Translations under genes and position numbers: made by a program
Notes under the pieces: model-generated
Told to the model about the DNA's origin: nothing
Seen by the model: the letters and a program-made list of their open reading frames with translations, nothing else
Database searches by the model: none
In this document: in pieces, positions 47,361-57,696 of the stretch
Layout: each line of letters starts with the position of its first letter
Position numbering within the stretch: the first letter of the stretch is position 1
Assembly (NCBI RefSeq): GCF_018446385.1
Contig: NC_055988.1
Span: 163,816,209 to 163,880,208 of the forward strand
Direction: 5' to 3'
Source of the DNA: Zingiber officinale
Lineage: Eukaryota > Streptophyta > Magnoliopsida > Zingiberales > Zingiberaceae
Length of the DNA stretch: 64,000 bases

Positions 47361-47639
47361 AGGAGGAGATGACAGCGACAACAGTAAACAATAACCGGGG
47401 TAGCAGAAAAAATTAGGTCAGAGAAAGAGAACCTTACTCTGATGCCATGTAGAAATTAAGAAAATGAAAAAACTAGCCATGTTATTAAATCCAAAATTGA
47501 TGATTGTAAATACAAAGTATAAGGTCTTTATATAATTTAGTTACGAAAACCTAAACTCTAAATATAAAAGGAAAAAGATAAAATTATCCTAAAAACTATT
47601 AACAAATAAATATATATTGATATGGATATGGCTTAAGGA

Positions 47640-48381
47640 TAGAGGGGGAATTAGGAGAGAGAAGGAGGACATTTTGGTCATTGTACTGTAGCATCCCTTT
47701 TAGGGCACTGCTCACTCGTTGGAAAGGAGGCGGCTTCGTGGCTTTCTTCTGCCGCCACCACTGCCAGGAGGTGGCCACTCCTTTTCCTCATGGACGTCGA
47801 CTAGTGGAGGTCCGTTTCTTCTCGGCTCTCTTTCACGACTGTGAGATCGACACCCTCTCGCCGTCTTCACCCTGAGTTGGGCGCCACTGCATTTGGCGAC
47901 CAAGAGCCCCCGCTCCCGCAACCTCTTCCTCTCCACGCTTGCTGCCAAGGCTGCCTCTCCCTCTCCATGTCGCGGCCAAGGCTGCCACTACCCAAGCACA
48001 GATGCTGCTTTGGAGATTTTCCATCGCATCCCCTTGCCAACGCTGACACCTCCTCTTCTCCCTGCTTACGTGTGTTGCCCCTCTCTCACGCTCTCTCTCC
48101 TTCGCCGCTGATGGGAGCACGCTTCTGACTCTGATCGCCTCTGAGGCTAGCTGCCCCTTTCTCCTCACACCGCTTCTGCTGTCGACATTGCACTCTGCCG
48201 CCTTATTCACGTCGATGCCGCCTTCGCCGCATCCATCGACAAGCGTTGAGCGCCTCTTCTCCGACATTCCTCTCTTCGTTCAGAGGTCACCTCTCATCGT
48301 CGTCGGCCTCCTCATTGCTGCCGTCCTCCTCATTGTCGCCGCTACTTCCAGCGATCACTGCCTACCCTCTCTAGCGTTAAG
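47640..48381. repeat. GC-rich unclassified repeat, left part
   Basis: A GC-rich stretch with CCGCC/CTCC runs and overlapping short frames on both strands, none with family features. It is interrupted by the hAT at 48382 and continues at 51015. It may be the leader of an unrecognised retroelement. Confidence 0.35.
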
Positions 48382-48698
48382 TAGGGCTGACATTTTTTAA
48401 AAAATTCCTGACCCTTCTTGACTCCCATCCCATTCCCGTCCCGAATTTTTCCCGACCCGAATGTTTCCCTACCCGAGGGGTTGGGATTTTTCCCGACCCA
48501 ATCAAAATCAAGAAAAGGATTGGGAACACAAGCTTTACCCGACGGGATTCCTGACCCGACCCAACCCAAATATATTAATAATAATTTTAATTATACTTTT
48601 TTTAAAAAAATAGCATAGAAAATTAGGGTTAAAATTAAAATATCTAAAAATGAAGGACGATTTAAAAAAAAACATAAAAAGAAAAGTAGAAAAGAAAG

Positions 48699-49426
48699 TG
48701 TTAGGGTAGCAAGGTTGCAAACATAGTCCCATATTGAAAACATATGGGAAAGATCATGGGTTTATAAGAGAAAAAGATATCTCCATTGACATGAGGCCTT
48801 TTGGGGAGAGCCCAAGAGCAAAGTCATGAGGGTCTAGGCCAAAAGTGGACAATATCATACCATTGTGGAGATATCTAAATTCTTTTCGATCCTATAATTG
48901 GTATCAGAGCCCATCATACCATTGTGGAGATATCTAAATTATTTTCGATCCTACAATTGGTATCAGAGCCCGGACTACCAGAAGGTTTAACCACCGGCTG
49001 TGCACAAGAGTTATGGTCTGATTGAACCATGTGGGTACAATATTGACCTCGAACAAAGAAAGTGAGGGCTCCTATGTTTAGATCAAGAGGACCAGACACC
49101 AGGTGGGAAGTCCTAGTTGCGGCTAGGCAAGGAAGTCCTAGTAGGTCGGGTGGACCGAGGGGCAGGAAGACCTGGTGGGTCGAGGATCGGATGTGGGAAG
49201 CGTATGGTCCTTTGTTTGAGGGGGGGATTGTTAGGGTTGCAAGGTTGCAAATATAGTCCCATATTGAAAACACATGGGAAAGATCATGGGTTTATAAGAG
49301 GAAAAGATATCTCCATTGTTATGAGGCCTTTTGGGGAGAGCCCAAGAGCAAAGCCATGAGGGTCTAGACCCAAAGTGGACAATACCATACCATTGTGGAG
49401 ATATCTAAATTCTTTTCGATCCTACA
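48699..49426 (+). mobile_element. TRIM retroelement (728 bp)
   Basis: 198-bp direct repeats (48699-48896 and 49229-49426) begin TGTTAGGGT and end CGATCCTAYA. They are flanked by GAAAG (48694-48698 and 49427-49431). A primer site ATTGGTATCAGAGCC follows the left repeat and a polypurine tract TTTGAGGGGGGGATT precedes the right one. The 332-bp interior codes for nothing. Just after the primer site, a piece of LTR end plus primer site is repeated (about 48910-48970). The LTRs differ by about 5% by eye. Confidence 0.9.
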
Positions 49427-50219
49427 GAAAGAAACTAGGGTTAAACACTTGACTTACGCATCTACTCATTCAGCCGTTCACGCCGCACACGAATTACGTC
49501 GTTCACCCTTCGCCATTCGCCCTTCGCCCTTCGCATTCGCCCTTCACCGCTTGCCGTTCGCCGGTTTATTCCACTGAAACCCCTAGTCGATGCCTACACC
49601 TCCTTTTCGATCCGCCGCTGCCACTTGTCCGTACGGGAGCTCCCTTATCTCTCTTCCATCTCTCTGTGTGTTCTGTTACAACGTCCAAGCCGCGCTACCT
49701 CCCCCTTTCCCGTATCGGGTCTTCACGGCAGACGTTCCCCTCCTCTCTTTATCCGGGCTCTACTGGCCAGTAGCCAAGGTAGCAAAGAGCCACATTGTTC
49801 TATAAAGGTATTTGCCAAAACTTTGCTGCAATTGCTACATTAGTTACAATCATAGCTTCTATTTGATATTGTTGCTTTCATATGGATTCAATCAATTTGT
49901 TCACCATGATGGCATGTTTATTGTGTTTCTACTGAACTAAATTTTCGTGTTCAAGACATTGAAGCTAATGTTCAAGATATTGAAGCTCATTTCAATGAAC
50001 ACCAGCATCTGGTTCTGTGCACCAGCATGGTAATATCATGTTCAAGGGTCCCATGTTCTATTCTTTGTTATTGGCTCATTTCAATTATTAACCAGGCTTT
50101 TATCTTCTATTCTTGGTTCTGTAAATTATCTATTGGGAGATTGAGTCTGGGTGGTAATTAGACCGGAAATATGGATCCTGAAACATGGCAATATGCTCGG
50201 GTTTTGCAAATGTGAAACC

Positions 50220-50674
50220 AGAACAGAAAATAGGTTTTATAAGGTTCAGAGGTCGATTGATAATTTTGGGTTAAAATCTTTAGTAGATGAAGGATCATAT
50301 GGAAGAGTGTACTTTGTTGTTCTAGAGGATGGGAAGCAGATTGCTGTAAAAAAGCTTGATTCTTCATCTGAAGACAACACCTCTGAATTTTTGACTCAGG
50401 TTTTTCTTTATTCATCTGCAATAGACATTTCTTTTTTTTTCCTCTCCCTTTAGTAAAAGCTGGACTAACCATTGAAGCACTACATTTAATCTAACATGTA
50501 AAGACTTAATAACTAAATTGCACTTTCTCTTGACATCAAGCCTCTATGGTCTCAAGGATGAAGCATGAAAATTTTGTGGAAATGCTGGGATACTGTGTTG
50601 ATGGGAATATGTGTTTGATGATCTATGAATTTGCAACCATGGGTTCTTTGCACAATGTTTTGCATGGTGCATAA
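50220..50674 (+). pseudogene. captured PTI1-like kinase fragment (two exons)
   Basis: The first exon (to 50399) encodes DNFGLKSLVDEGSYGRVYF, then DGKQIAVKKLD and SEFLTQ: the Gly-rich loop GEGxxGxV-like and the catalytic Lys of a protein kinase. A GT-started intron (50400-50540) follows. The second exon encodes [37 protein letters not shown] and then a stop. This matches the N-lobe of Pto-interacting protein 1 (PTI1)-like kinases. The first Gly-loop Gly is DEG rather than GEG. Everything after LHG is missing, including HRD and DFG, so it cannot be an active kinase. Its position inside hAT ends suggests capture. Confidence 0.8.
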
Positions 50675-51014
50675 TAGTTGTTATTTATTTCTCTATTTTT
50701 TTTTATTTTCAGTTGCTTGTTTACTTGTTTCAGCACCTGTAAGGCAGTAAATTATGTTTTTAAACTATAGACAGTAAAGTAATCTCGATTGATTACTAAT
50801 ATCGACTCAAAATATTGCTGTATAATAAAAATATTTGAACATTTGGGATATCATCTCCCTATCCGACGGGATCCCGAACATTCGAGATCTTGAACATTTG
50901 GATCCCGACACTTGTCGGGTACGGGATCGGGAGAAAAATTAATTCCCAATTTTTAACGGGACGAGGATTGGATAAGATGGTTATGGGACGGGTCCTTACC
51001 CGATTCCACCCCTA

Positions 51015-52150
51015 GCGTTAAGGGTGCAACTCTTCGCTGGCCAGCCCCTTGCCGCCATCATCGAGCAGAGCCCACAGCTGCCTCTAGCGGCCATCATCAA
51101 CCCATCTCCTCCTCCCTCTCCCTCCTTACCAGTGCCCTTCTCTATGATGTTCACCGCCATCCAACGCTGCCCTCCGGGGCCGTTGCCCACCTTACTATCG
51201 TTGCGAGGTCGCTGACTAACCACGCCATCGCAAAATCTACCTCGAGCAGCAGCCGGGTCCCATCGTCGCAGACGACCTCTAAGCCGCAGCCATCCCCCAT
51301 CGTCGTAGACGGCTTCCGATCCACATTGTCGTACACTTTCGACGTCGATCCGGTATCCAACCCACGTTGACGAGCGTCTTCGACACTATTCCGCCCATCG
51401 AGCCCTTGTTGTGTTCCGGCCTTCGAGTCACGGTTGTATTTCGGATTGTGTGATTTGTATCTAGCCTTCTTGTTGTTATTATTTTCCAGCCTGCGTGCCG
51501 AGATCCTATTCCAGCTTGTGCGCCGATGTCCTATCCCGATCTATGTGCCAGTGTCCTATCCCGGCCTGCGTGTCGATATCTTATCCCGGCCTGTGTGCCG
51601 ATGTCCTATCCCGATTTGTGTGCTAGCGTTCTATCTCGGTCTACGTGTCGAAGTCATATCCCAACCTGCGTGCCGATATCATATCCCGACCTACACGTCA
51701 CTGTTAGGTCTCGGCCTACGTGTCATCTTCCGGATCCAGATCACATTCGGCTCTACGCTGCCAGATCCAGCTCCACAACCGGTTTCTGGTCATCTGCTTT
51801 TTCGGGTCACGATAACTTGAGTAGCATCCTGATCAGCTCACCGATCCACCCGAGGGCACCCCCTTGGGCAGGGTACGTTCTTCGTTCATATTCTATACGC
51901 ATTTCATTATTTTATGTCTTATTCTGTTACTTATATACTCGTTGGATCTGCCTTGAGTATCGGGGTACCAAAGACCGGGACGACCCGATCATTGACTGCA
52001 GGTAGCATTGACTAGAGGACTTTTGACGACTTGGTCAATACAGAAGTCATCTCAGCATACCCTTATCCGAGATATCAAGATTCGATCAATATTTCATCCA
52101 CCTCACTCGACGATCCGTCTGACTTAGATTTCGGATAGGATTATATATAT
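51015..52150. repeat. GC-rich unclassified repeat, right part
   Basis: Continuation of the repeat at 47640-48381 after the hAT. Short frames on either strand overlap and show no family match. From 51840 to 52140 the sequence looks like an LTR-type leader or end (GGTACGTTCTTCG, a T-rich run, then GGGTACCAAAGACCGG) but no partner copy was found. Confidence 0.35.
51491..51735. repeat. 25-bp minisatellite, about 10 units
   Basis: Imperfect units of CTGCGTGTCGATATC plus TTATCCCGGC repeat about ten times. As 25 is not a multiple of three, reading frames rotate from unit to unit. Two overlapping frames (51434-51820 and 51526-52005) stay open but are low-complexity. Confidence 0.85.
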
Positions 52151-52159
52151 ATAAAATCT

Positions 52160-52350
52160 AACAATATCCATTTTAATAGTGTTGTAATAATTATAGGATA
52201 TCTTTTATAATTATGTTGGATCAAAGATATTTGAAGGAAAAAATTATGAGAGTGATGTTTATTTAATTTTTTTTAAAATAATGGACAATTATTTGTTAAT
52301 TTTATGATTCCTTTTGATGTTTTGTCAAAACTAAAAATCTCGTTCAATTT
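52160..52350. repeat. copy of the AT-rich repeat next to the small Copia
   Basis: GGATATCTTTTATAAT, GAGAGTGATGTTTATTT and CCTTTTGATGTTT are found in the same order and orientation at about 45290-45430. The two copies flank the 45.5-52.1 kb block of nested elements. Confidence 0.5.
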
Positions 52351-52635
52351 GGGATCGAAGGATGATTCTAAACTACCTGAAAAATAGGTTCAACGTAGTA
52401 TATTAAGGGCAAACGATAGTTTTCTAGTCGATCAACAATTTATCAAGGTAATTTTTACAAAAAAAAAGTGTGTTTTTTTTTTTTGCAAATTTATTAACTC
52501 CAAGTTGAAATATTTCATTTTGATCTATTTAGATTTCATCATGTGATACGAGTTGGAAATTGTTACTCGTTTGAAGTCAAAGTCAAAGTGAAAGCAACCC
52601 TCTCTGTCTCCCTTGATAAAACTAAAATTCGGCAA

Positions 52636-53487
52636 TTATACGGGGAGAGGAGGCGCCGTCGGAAATAAATCGCCGATGTCGCTAAAATACTCGCCGTCCT
52701 CCCACCCCGATGGTCCGAATTCCAGCCCAAGCCCGGATCCCACGAGTGCGTCGCCCATTTCCTCCGCTAAGAAGCCGATCGGAGTGGAGTCGTCGAAGTA
52801 GCTCCCCGGCGCCGACCCGGCGACGACGTCTAAGAAGTCGTCAAGCAGCGGCGGAACCTCGAATGCCGTTGACTCGCCGAGCTCCATTGGCAGGCTCCCG
52901 CCGCCGGAAGTGCGGTACGACTCTGGAGGCGAGGAGGGGGAGGTGGTGGTGGAGGCGGGGGAGAAGTCGTGGAGGACGGAGGTCGGCGAGCAGAGGCCGG
53001 GCGTGTCGTCCGCTAAGTTGCCATAGTCAACGGCGGCGGATGGCGCAGGGAAGTTGATGGCAGCGCCGGGGCCGCGAAGCCGGACGGCGGCTGAGTCGTA
53101 CTCCTTCGCGGCCTCCTCCGCGGTGTCGAAGGTTCCGAGCCACACCCGGACACGACGCCAGGGGTCGCGGATCTCCGCCGCGTACTTCCCCCATGGCCGC
53201 CGCCGCACGCCTCGGAACCGCTTCACTCCCCCGTCGATGCCGTCGTCCCCACCCCTCTCTAGCGCCACCTTCGTCTTCCGCGGCGGCACCTTGGCGGGCC
53301 TAGCACGCAGGCGAATCTCCTGCACGTACCGGCGCACGCGGAGCCGGGGGCGCTCCTCGTCGTCGCCGGAGGAGTCAGTAGCGTCGAAGTCGTCACAGAA
53401 GATGCGCACTGTCCGAGAGTGCGGCGGGGAGACTGGCTTCCGGGTCACGGCGACGTGCTCCGTCCGCAACAAAAGCGTCTCCTCCAT
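52636..53487 (-). CDS. AP2/ERF transcription factor, cytokinin response factor type (283 aa)
   Basis: Single exon. Residues about 25-60 hold the CRF domain: [20 protein letters not shown] followed by [10 protein letters not shown]. Residues about 90-147 are the AP2 domain: [40 protein letters not shown] and [11 protein letters not shown]. The Ala in YAAEIRD and Asp in TFDTAEEA are the ERF-type DNA-contact positions. The acidic C-terminal half ([23 protein letters not shown]) is probably an activation domain. It should bind GCC-box-like promoters in the nucleus; CRF proteins act in cytokinin response. The start [17 protein letters not shown] at 53487 fits relatives. The frame is open upstream to 53610, adding 41 hydrophobic residues that I treat as leader. 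Confidence 0.93.
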   Translation of the reverse strand: MEETLLLRTEHVAVTRKPVSPPHSRTVRIFCDDFDATDSSGDDEERPRLRVRRYVQEIRLRARPAKVPPRKTKVALERGGDDGIDGGVKRFRGVRRRPWGKYAAEIRDPWRRVRVWLGTFDTAEEAAKEYDSAAVRLRGPGAAINFPAPSAAVDYGNLADDTPGLCSPTSVLHDFSPASTTTSPSSPPESYRTSGGGSLPMELGESTAFEVPPLLDDFLDVVAGSAPGSYFDDSTPIGFLAEEMGDALVGSGLGLEFGPSGWEDGEYFSDIGDLFPTAPPLPV

Positions 53488-53509
53488 CGCTCCAGGCAAC
53501 ATGGGAATC

Positions 53510-53668
53510 AAAACCACCGCTAAAAATCCAATTTTTAAGATCTCCGGCAAAGATTCCTGTTCCTGGATCAGCAAAACCACCATCAAAATCCAATTTTTAC
53601 GGCTTTTCACTGCGATTCCTGCTCCTGCATCAGCAAAACCAGCTCAAAAAACTCAACTTTTGGACTCC
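53510..53668 (-). repeat. 62-bp imperfect repeat in the CRF leader
   Basis: Two and a half units (from 53510, 53573 and 53635 on the plus strand) share AAAACCA, TCCAATTTTTA and GATTCCTGYTCCTG words. They lie just upstream of the CRF start codon, in the transcribed leader if transcription starts further upstream. Confidence 0.7.
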
Positions 53669-54147
53669 AAAAAAGCGATCGAGCGGATGAAAGAGTAAAG
53701 CAGGAAGGAAGAGAGAAAGCGAGGGGATAAAGCGATTCCTCTGCAATCCCACGTCGCAGGCGAATAAAGTCGGCAGGGATTTGGCTAGCGCGATCCGCAT
53801 CAATGGCAACAATAACAGCGACGACTCTCCCGGAGCAAAAAGGCCGAGTATTCTACATATTTCTGCTACGGATGGGCTTCCAAAGCAGTAAAGCAGTGAA
53901 AGCCTTGTGAGCTACGACACCAGAGAGGAAGCAGAGTAAGGAGGCAACAAAAGGAGCGTGCTTTGTAGCAGAGAAGCAGGCAGCAATGGCGGGAGCAGCG
54001 AGGAGCACCGTCTTGTCTTGGAAGAGTCTTTGCTTAACGCAGCATCAGCAGTACTGTACGACTAGCAGCTGAGAAGACGATGAAAAGAAGATTGAGAGTG
54101 AGAGAGAGCAAGGAAATTGGGGAGGGGAAGACGGAGAAGAGACCAAG

Positions 54148-54199
54148 TTAAATAGTAGGGCACGGCGCCTCATATTTTGTTATATATATATATATATTT
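54148..54199 (-). promoter_or_regulatory. possible CRF promoter with (TA)n run
   Basis: On the minus strand CTATTTAACTT (about 54145-54155) is TATA-like. It is followed downstream by a CT-rich leader with repeated CTCTCTCTCACTCTC (about 54085-54130). An (AT)n run lies at 54181-54199. The transcription start is inferred. Confidence 0.35.
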
Positions 54200-54986
54200 T
54201 TTACTTATTTAGCATATTACCAAATATATAATTTTTATTTTATCCATTTTAGCAACAATACTATTATTTTTAAATGATTTTAATAAAATATAAATTTATT
54301 TTTATCGAGTTGGTAATGATTATTTTGGTACCGCTGTGTTCAAGATTTAAAATTTGTAGCAATTATTTTAAAATAATTTTGACAAATTTAAAATAAGCCT
54401 AATAAAATTTAAGTAATTTTGATTAATTAGATAAAAAAATATTTTACAATCCAACTAATTTTAGAGTGGAAGGTTTATCAAATAAATTTAAGTTTTAATA
54501 GTAGTTTAATCACGATAGATGTATCCTACGTGACAATTGAATCATAGTTACTTATAAATGCATCTTGTTGCCTACCACCATAGCATGTCCTGGGGCAACT
54601 AATGGGCTAAAGTGATAAAATATATTTTAAAATAATAGTATTTTGTATATAATAATTTTAATTAAAATAATAAAATAATTAATTTTTATGCTGTAGCAAC
54701 TATTGAATAGAGAGTACGTTAGTTAGATGATAAAGTTTTAAATAAAGTTTTTTTTAATAATAAAAGTGACCTCCTTTTACCATTTATATAATTTGAATTT
54801 TTTTTTTTTATTTTTATCCTTATAATATTTTATATAAGAGCCAACTTCTATCCAAAGAGTGGCCCAACTGAATGAGTTCAGCCCAGCCCATATTGCAATC
54901 CTACCAAAACGATGAATACAGTCGCCGAACCCCAAAATTTATAATGACAACACGTCCGAAGGTAGTAGGGATCAGATGAGCATAAG
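54200..54986. other. AT-rich intergenic sequence
   Basis: No gene, RNA gene or clear repeat was recognised. Confidence 0.4.
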
Positions 54987-55684
54987 GACCCTTGATTTGG
55001 ATAGATTCTATCTATTGTGGCAAAAGGTGAAACGCTCGCCCCCCAGCGCCCCCGCTGTACCCGACCCAAGGCCATCACGAGGGAGGTAAATCGCAGCATC
55101 CGAGAGAGCATATGACTGACAGGGTGTAATACGGGAATAGGAGATTTATTCTCCAGCTGCCCCGAGGATCGACCCTGCGACCTCATTGTGGCAACACCCG
55201 CCATATACCTACTCGGATGACACGCGGGGTTGGATAGATTCCATCTATAAATAGGATGGAGCACAGATCTCCTGGATCACTTTTTTGTGGTTCAGGAGAT
55301 GTGCCACTCGTATTTACGATCGGATCGCGGTTGCAATTCGACCGCAAATGGTTGTGATCTCTTCTTAGATTTATCGTCCTCATCAGATTATAGTTTTTAT
55401 TCGGAATGGGCGGCCGGAGGCCGCCCGAAGGCCTCCGGTGGTGGATAAGTGGCAAGATTACTGGGCACCGAGCGAGGATGTCCTCCAGGCGGCCGGAGGC
55501 CGTCCGCTTCGAACAAAAACTATAACCTGGTGGGGACGGTGAACCCAGGAAGAGATCACAACTATTTGCGGCCGGATCGCGTCTGTGATCGGATTGCAAA
55601 TGCGAGTGGCACATCCCCTGGACCACAAAAAGTGGTCCAGAAGTTCTTGTCTCAAATAGATGGGGTCCATCCAAATCAAGGGTC
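54987..55684. mobile_element. foldback element with a SINE in its left arm
   Basis: The ends GACCCTTGATTTGGAT (54987) and ATCCAAATCAAGGGTC (to 55684) are perfect 16-bp inverted repeats. Inside them, arms of about 180-200 bp pair imperfectly across a short GGCCGGAGGC-rich centre (about 55410-55500). Without the SINE and one duplication copy the element is about 465 bp. It has no coding capacity. No target duplication was confirmed, so the superfamily is open. Confidence 0.75.
55016..55229 (-). repeat. SINE (214 bp) with 19-bp target duplication
   Basis: Flanks TTGGATAGATTCTATCTAT (54997-55015) and the same with one change (55230-55248) mark the insertion. On the minus strand it begins near GTGTCATCCGAGTAGG, has GGGTCGATCCTC at the B-box position and ends CTTTTGCCACA. 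It is the same family as 17426-17646. Confidence 0.88.
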
Positions 55685-55698
55685 TAAAAAAATGGATC

Positions 55699-55731
55699 AT
55701 CCTCTGGTCTGCAAATTGCGGACCAGAGGAT
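55699..55731. repeat. 33-bp near-perfect palindrome
   Basis: ATCCTCTGGTCTGCAA pairs with TTGCGGACCAGAGGAT with a one-base loop and one mismatch. It lies between two foldback elements. Confidence 0.85.
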
Positions 55732-55749
55732 CCTTCCTCGTCCGAAGGG

Positions 55750-56052
55750 CTAGGATCTCCTGGACCACTTTTTGTGGTCCAGGGGATGCGTCACTCGTAT
55801 TTACGGTCGGATTGTGGTTGTGATTCGACCGTAAATTGTTGCGATCTCTTCATGGGTTCATCATCCCCACTAGGTTATAGTTTTTGTTAGGAGCGGACGG
55901 TCGGAGGCCACCCGGAGGATATCCTCACTCGGCGCCCAGTAACCTGACCACTTATCCACCATCGGAGGCCTCCGGCCGCCCTCTCCGAACAAAAACTATA
56001 ATCTAATGAGGACGACGAACCCAGGAACGGATCGCAATAATTTACGGCCACG
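55750..56052. mobile_element. second, truncated foldback element
   Basis: The left side (GATCTCCTGGACCAC, then 55819-55893) and the right side (55985-56050) are inverted copies and match the arms of the element at 54987-55684. The right arm stops at GGCCAC, so the outer part is missing. Its end lies about 60 bp before the next gene's start codon and may lie within that gene's promoter. Confidence 0.65.
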
Positions 56053-56109
56053 ACTACATAAACTAGATAAACAGATAAGAAGAGGTTGAGGCCCCTTGTT
56101 CCTTCAGCC

Positions 56110-57696
56110 ATGGATGATCATCGTGCTGCTGCTGCCGGTTCAAGCACCGCCATTGCCGCACTCGAGGTGTTCGACGTCGGTCCCTGCGACGAACCCTACC
56201 AGATGGGCTTCCTCACCGGCCAGAACTTCTCGGCCATGATCAAGAGCAGAGTCGCTCAAGACCAGATCCTGCAGCACCAGCTCCTCCCCTTTGCCCTAAC
56301 CCCTCAAGCTGAGCCACTCCTGGAGTCCATCTGCGTCGCGAATCGGCAGAGGTATCCAAGGTACTGGCAGGAGCTGCTCGGGATCGCCGGCGGAAGCGGA
56401 GTGCCGATTCTTCATGTAGACATTTCGCCTGATCTACTCCTTATTGTATTCTCCCCCAAATCAAAGCTCATTTCATTTGTCCATGGCGACAGATACTGTT
56501 GCTGAACTTTCGAAAGGAGTTGCTTCCTTTCGTCTCCAAGGAAGAAGTTGCTGCTGAAGATGATTGCTCGGACGTTCTCGTGGTGAATGACTCGATGGCC
56601 GTTGCCGCACACAACGAAGATGCAAATGCGGCTTTGGTCGGCCACACGTAGGTCACACAACTCTGAAGCAAGAATTTGTTGCAAATTGTGATTTTTGATG
56701 CTCTTGAAACATTGTGCAGTTTCATGGTGAGGGCTCGGCTGCCGGACGGCTTGTCGTTCATCGCGTATTCGTATGCAGGCGAGCTACCGAGCTGCGCATT
56801 TGGCTTCAACAGTAATGGCATTGTAACATCCTTGACTAGTTCTTCTCTGGCTTGCACAAGCTTTGCTTCCTGAGTAAGCTCACAATGGCCAAAGCCACAT
56901 GAACTAGGCCTTTACACTGAATTCGGTACCCCCGAAGTCGGAAGAGATCACAAGAGGCGGCGGCATAGGACGGAATTTCATATCGAGAGATCTGCTCGAA
57001 GCTAGCAATCTTGAAGATGCCCTGAATGTAAATTGTCAATGTGTTATGAACATACAGCTTTGAGTTATTAAGTTTCTGATATGAAACTTCCTTTTTTTTT
57101 CCTTTTCAGAGGGTTTGCTCAACCAACATTGCCACTGGACATAGTTACAATTTGGTGGATCTGGGAACTCGACGAATACTGAACGTCGAGACAGCATCGA
57201 GAAATCGCCACTCGGTCCACGAAGTCAAGAAAACACCATTCTTCCATGCAAACATGTATCTCCATCTTGAAGTAAAGCAGGCAGGCAACAAAATGTTGAA
57301 GTTAAACTTACTGAATCTGTATGTTGTGGAACATAACTACTAAACCATTGTGCTTTGCTGAAGGTTGAAGATGAGAACTCTATCAGGAGGCAAAGAAGAG
57401 CAGCTCAACTTTCAAAAGAAACAAAAGCAGAAATACTTTCAATTTTAGGGGATTCTGAGGATGCAAAGTATCCGATCTACATGACAGGCAATGAATGATA
57501 TTATTTATGATGTATGGACTTGCCTCTGTATAATTGTATGTTGTGTGTGACTGATGAACTGTGTTTGGCTAAAATGTCAGGGCCAAGATTGTACACTCTT
57601 TGCACTGTGTTGATGGATGCAGATGAGAGAACAATTTCTATCTTTCAGTGCAACCCAAAGGAAGGAAATGCTTCCTTGGTGCTTCCAATGGATTGA
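56110..57696 (+). CDS. peptidase C45 / acyl-CoA:6-APA acyltransferase-like protein (7 exons, 364 aa)
   Basis: Exons: 56110-56415, 56493-56647, 56720-56822, 56908-57027, 57110-57280, 57364-57487, 57581-57696; phases join throughout. The product resembles plant proteins annotated as acyl-CoA:6-aminopenicillanic acid acyltransferase-like, in the Ntn-hydrolase fold. Visible blocks: FDVGPCDEPYQMGFLTGQNF, PRYWQELLGIAGGSGVP, the likely nucleophile Cys127 in EDDCSDVLVVNDSMAVAAHN, SFIAYSYAGELPSCAFGFN, GGGIGRNFISRDLLEA, SYNLVDLGTRRILNVETASR and PIYMTGPRLYTLCTV. The fungal enzyme swaps penicillin side chains; the plant substrate is unknown. No signal peptide is obvious. An in-frame ATG at 56086 would add eight residues; 56110 fits relatives better. 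Introns 5 and 6 appear to use GC donors. Confidence 0.9.

Larger units (their letters stand above)
45549..47618 (-). mobile_element. internally deleted Copia element with short LTRs
   Basis: Direct repeats at 45549-45731 and 47448-about 47618 are the LTRs (about 180 bp). On the minus strand the element opens with the right copy, followed by a Met-tRNA-like primer site TGGCATCAGAG. Just before the left copy is a polypurine tract TTTGAGGGGGGA. Only the RT to RNase H part of pol remains, with no gag, protease or integrase. The outer end of the right LTR is eroded and no clean duplication was found. Confidence 0.82.
48382..51014. mobile_element. hAT element (2.6 kb) carrying a kinase gene fragment
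   Basis: It begins TAGGGCTGACA and ends TTCCACCCCTA, imperfect inverted repeats of the Ac-like hAT type. It is flanked by the perfect 8-bp duplication GCGTTAAG (48374-48381 and 51015-51022). Subterminal regions are rich in CCCGACCC-type words in opposite orientation at the two ends. No transposase frame was recognised, although 49940-50030 has repeated DIEA/VQDIEA-like codons that could be a transposase trace. It holds two exons of a PTI1-like kinase and a TRIM retroelement. Confidence 0.78.

Noticed and set aside
47833..48267. 144-codon minus-strand frame in GC-rich DNA
   Set aside because: No domain or motif, overlapping frames on both strands, and it lies in an unclassified repeat.
53054..53698. 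214-codon plus-strand frame opposite the CRF gene
   Set aside because: It is a shadow of the GC-rich CRF coding strand. The AP2 and CRF domains are on the minus strand.
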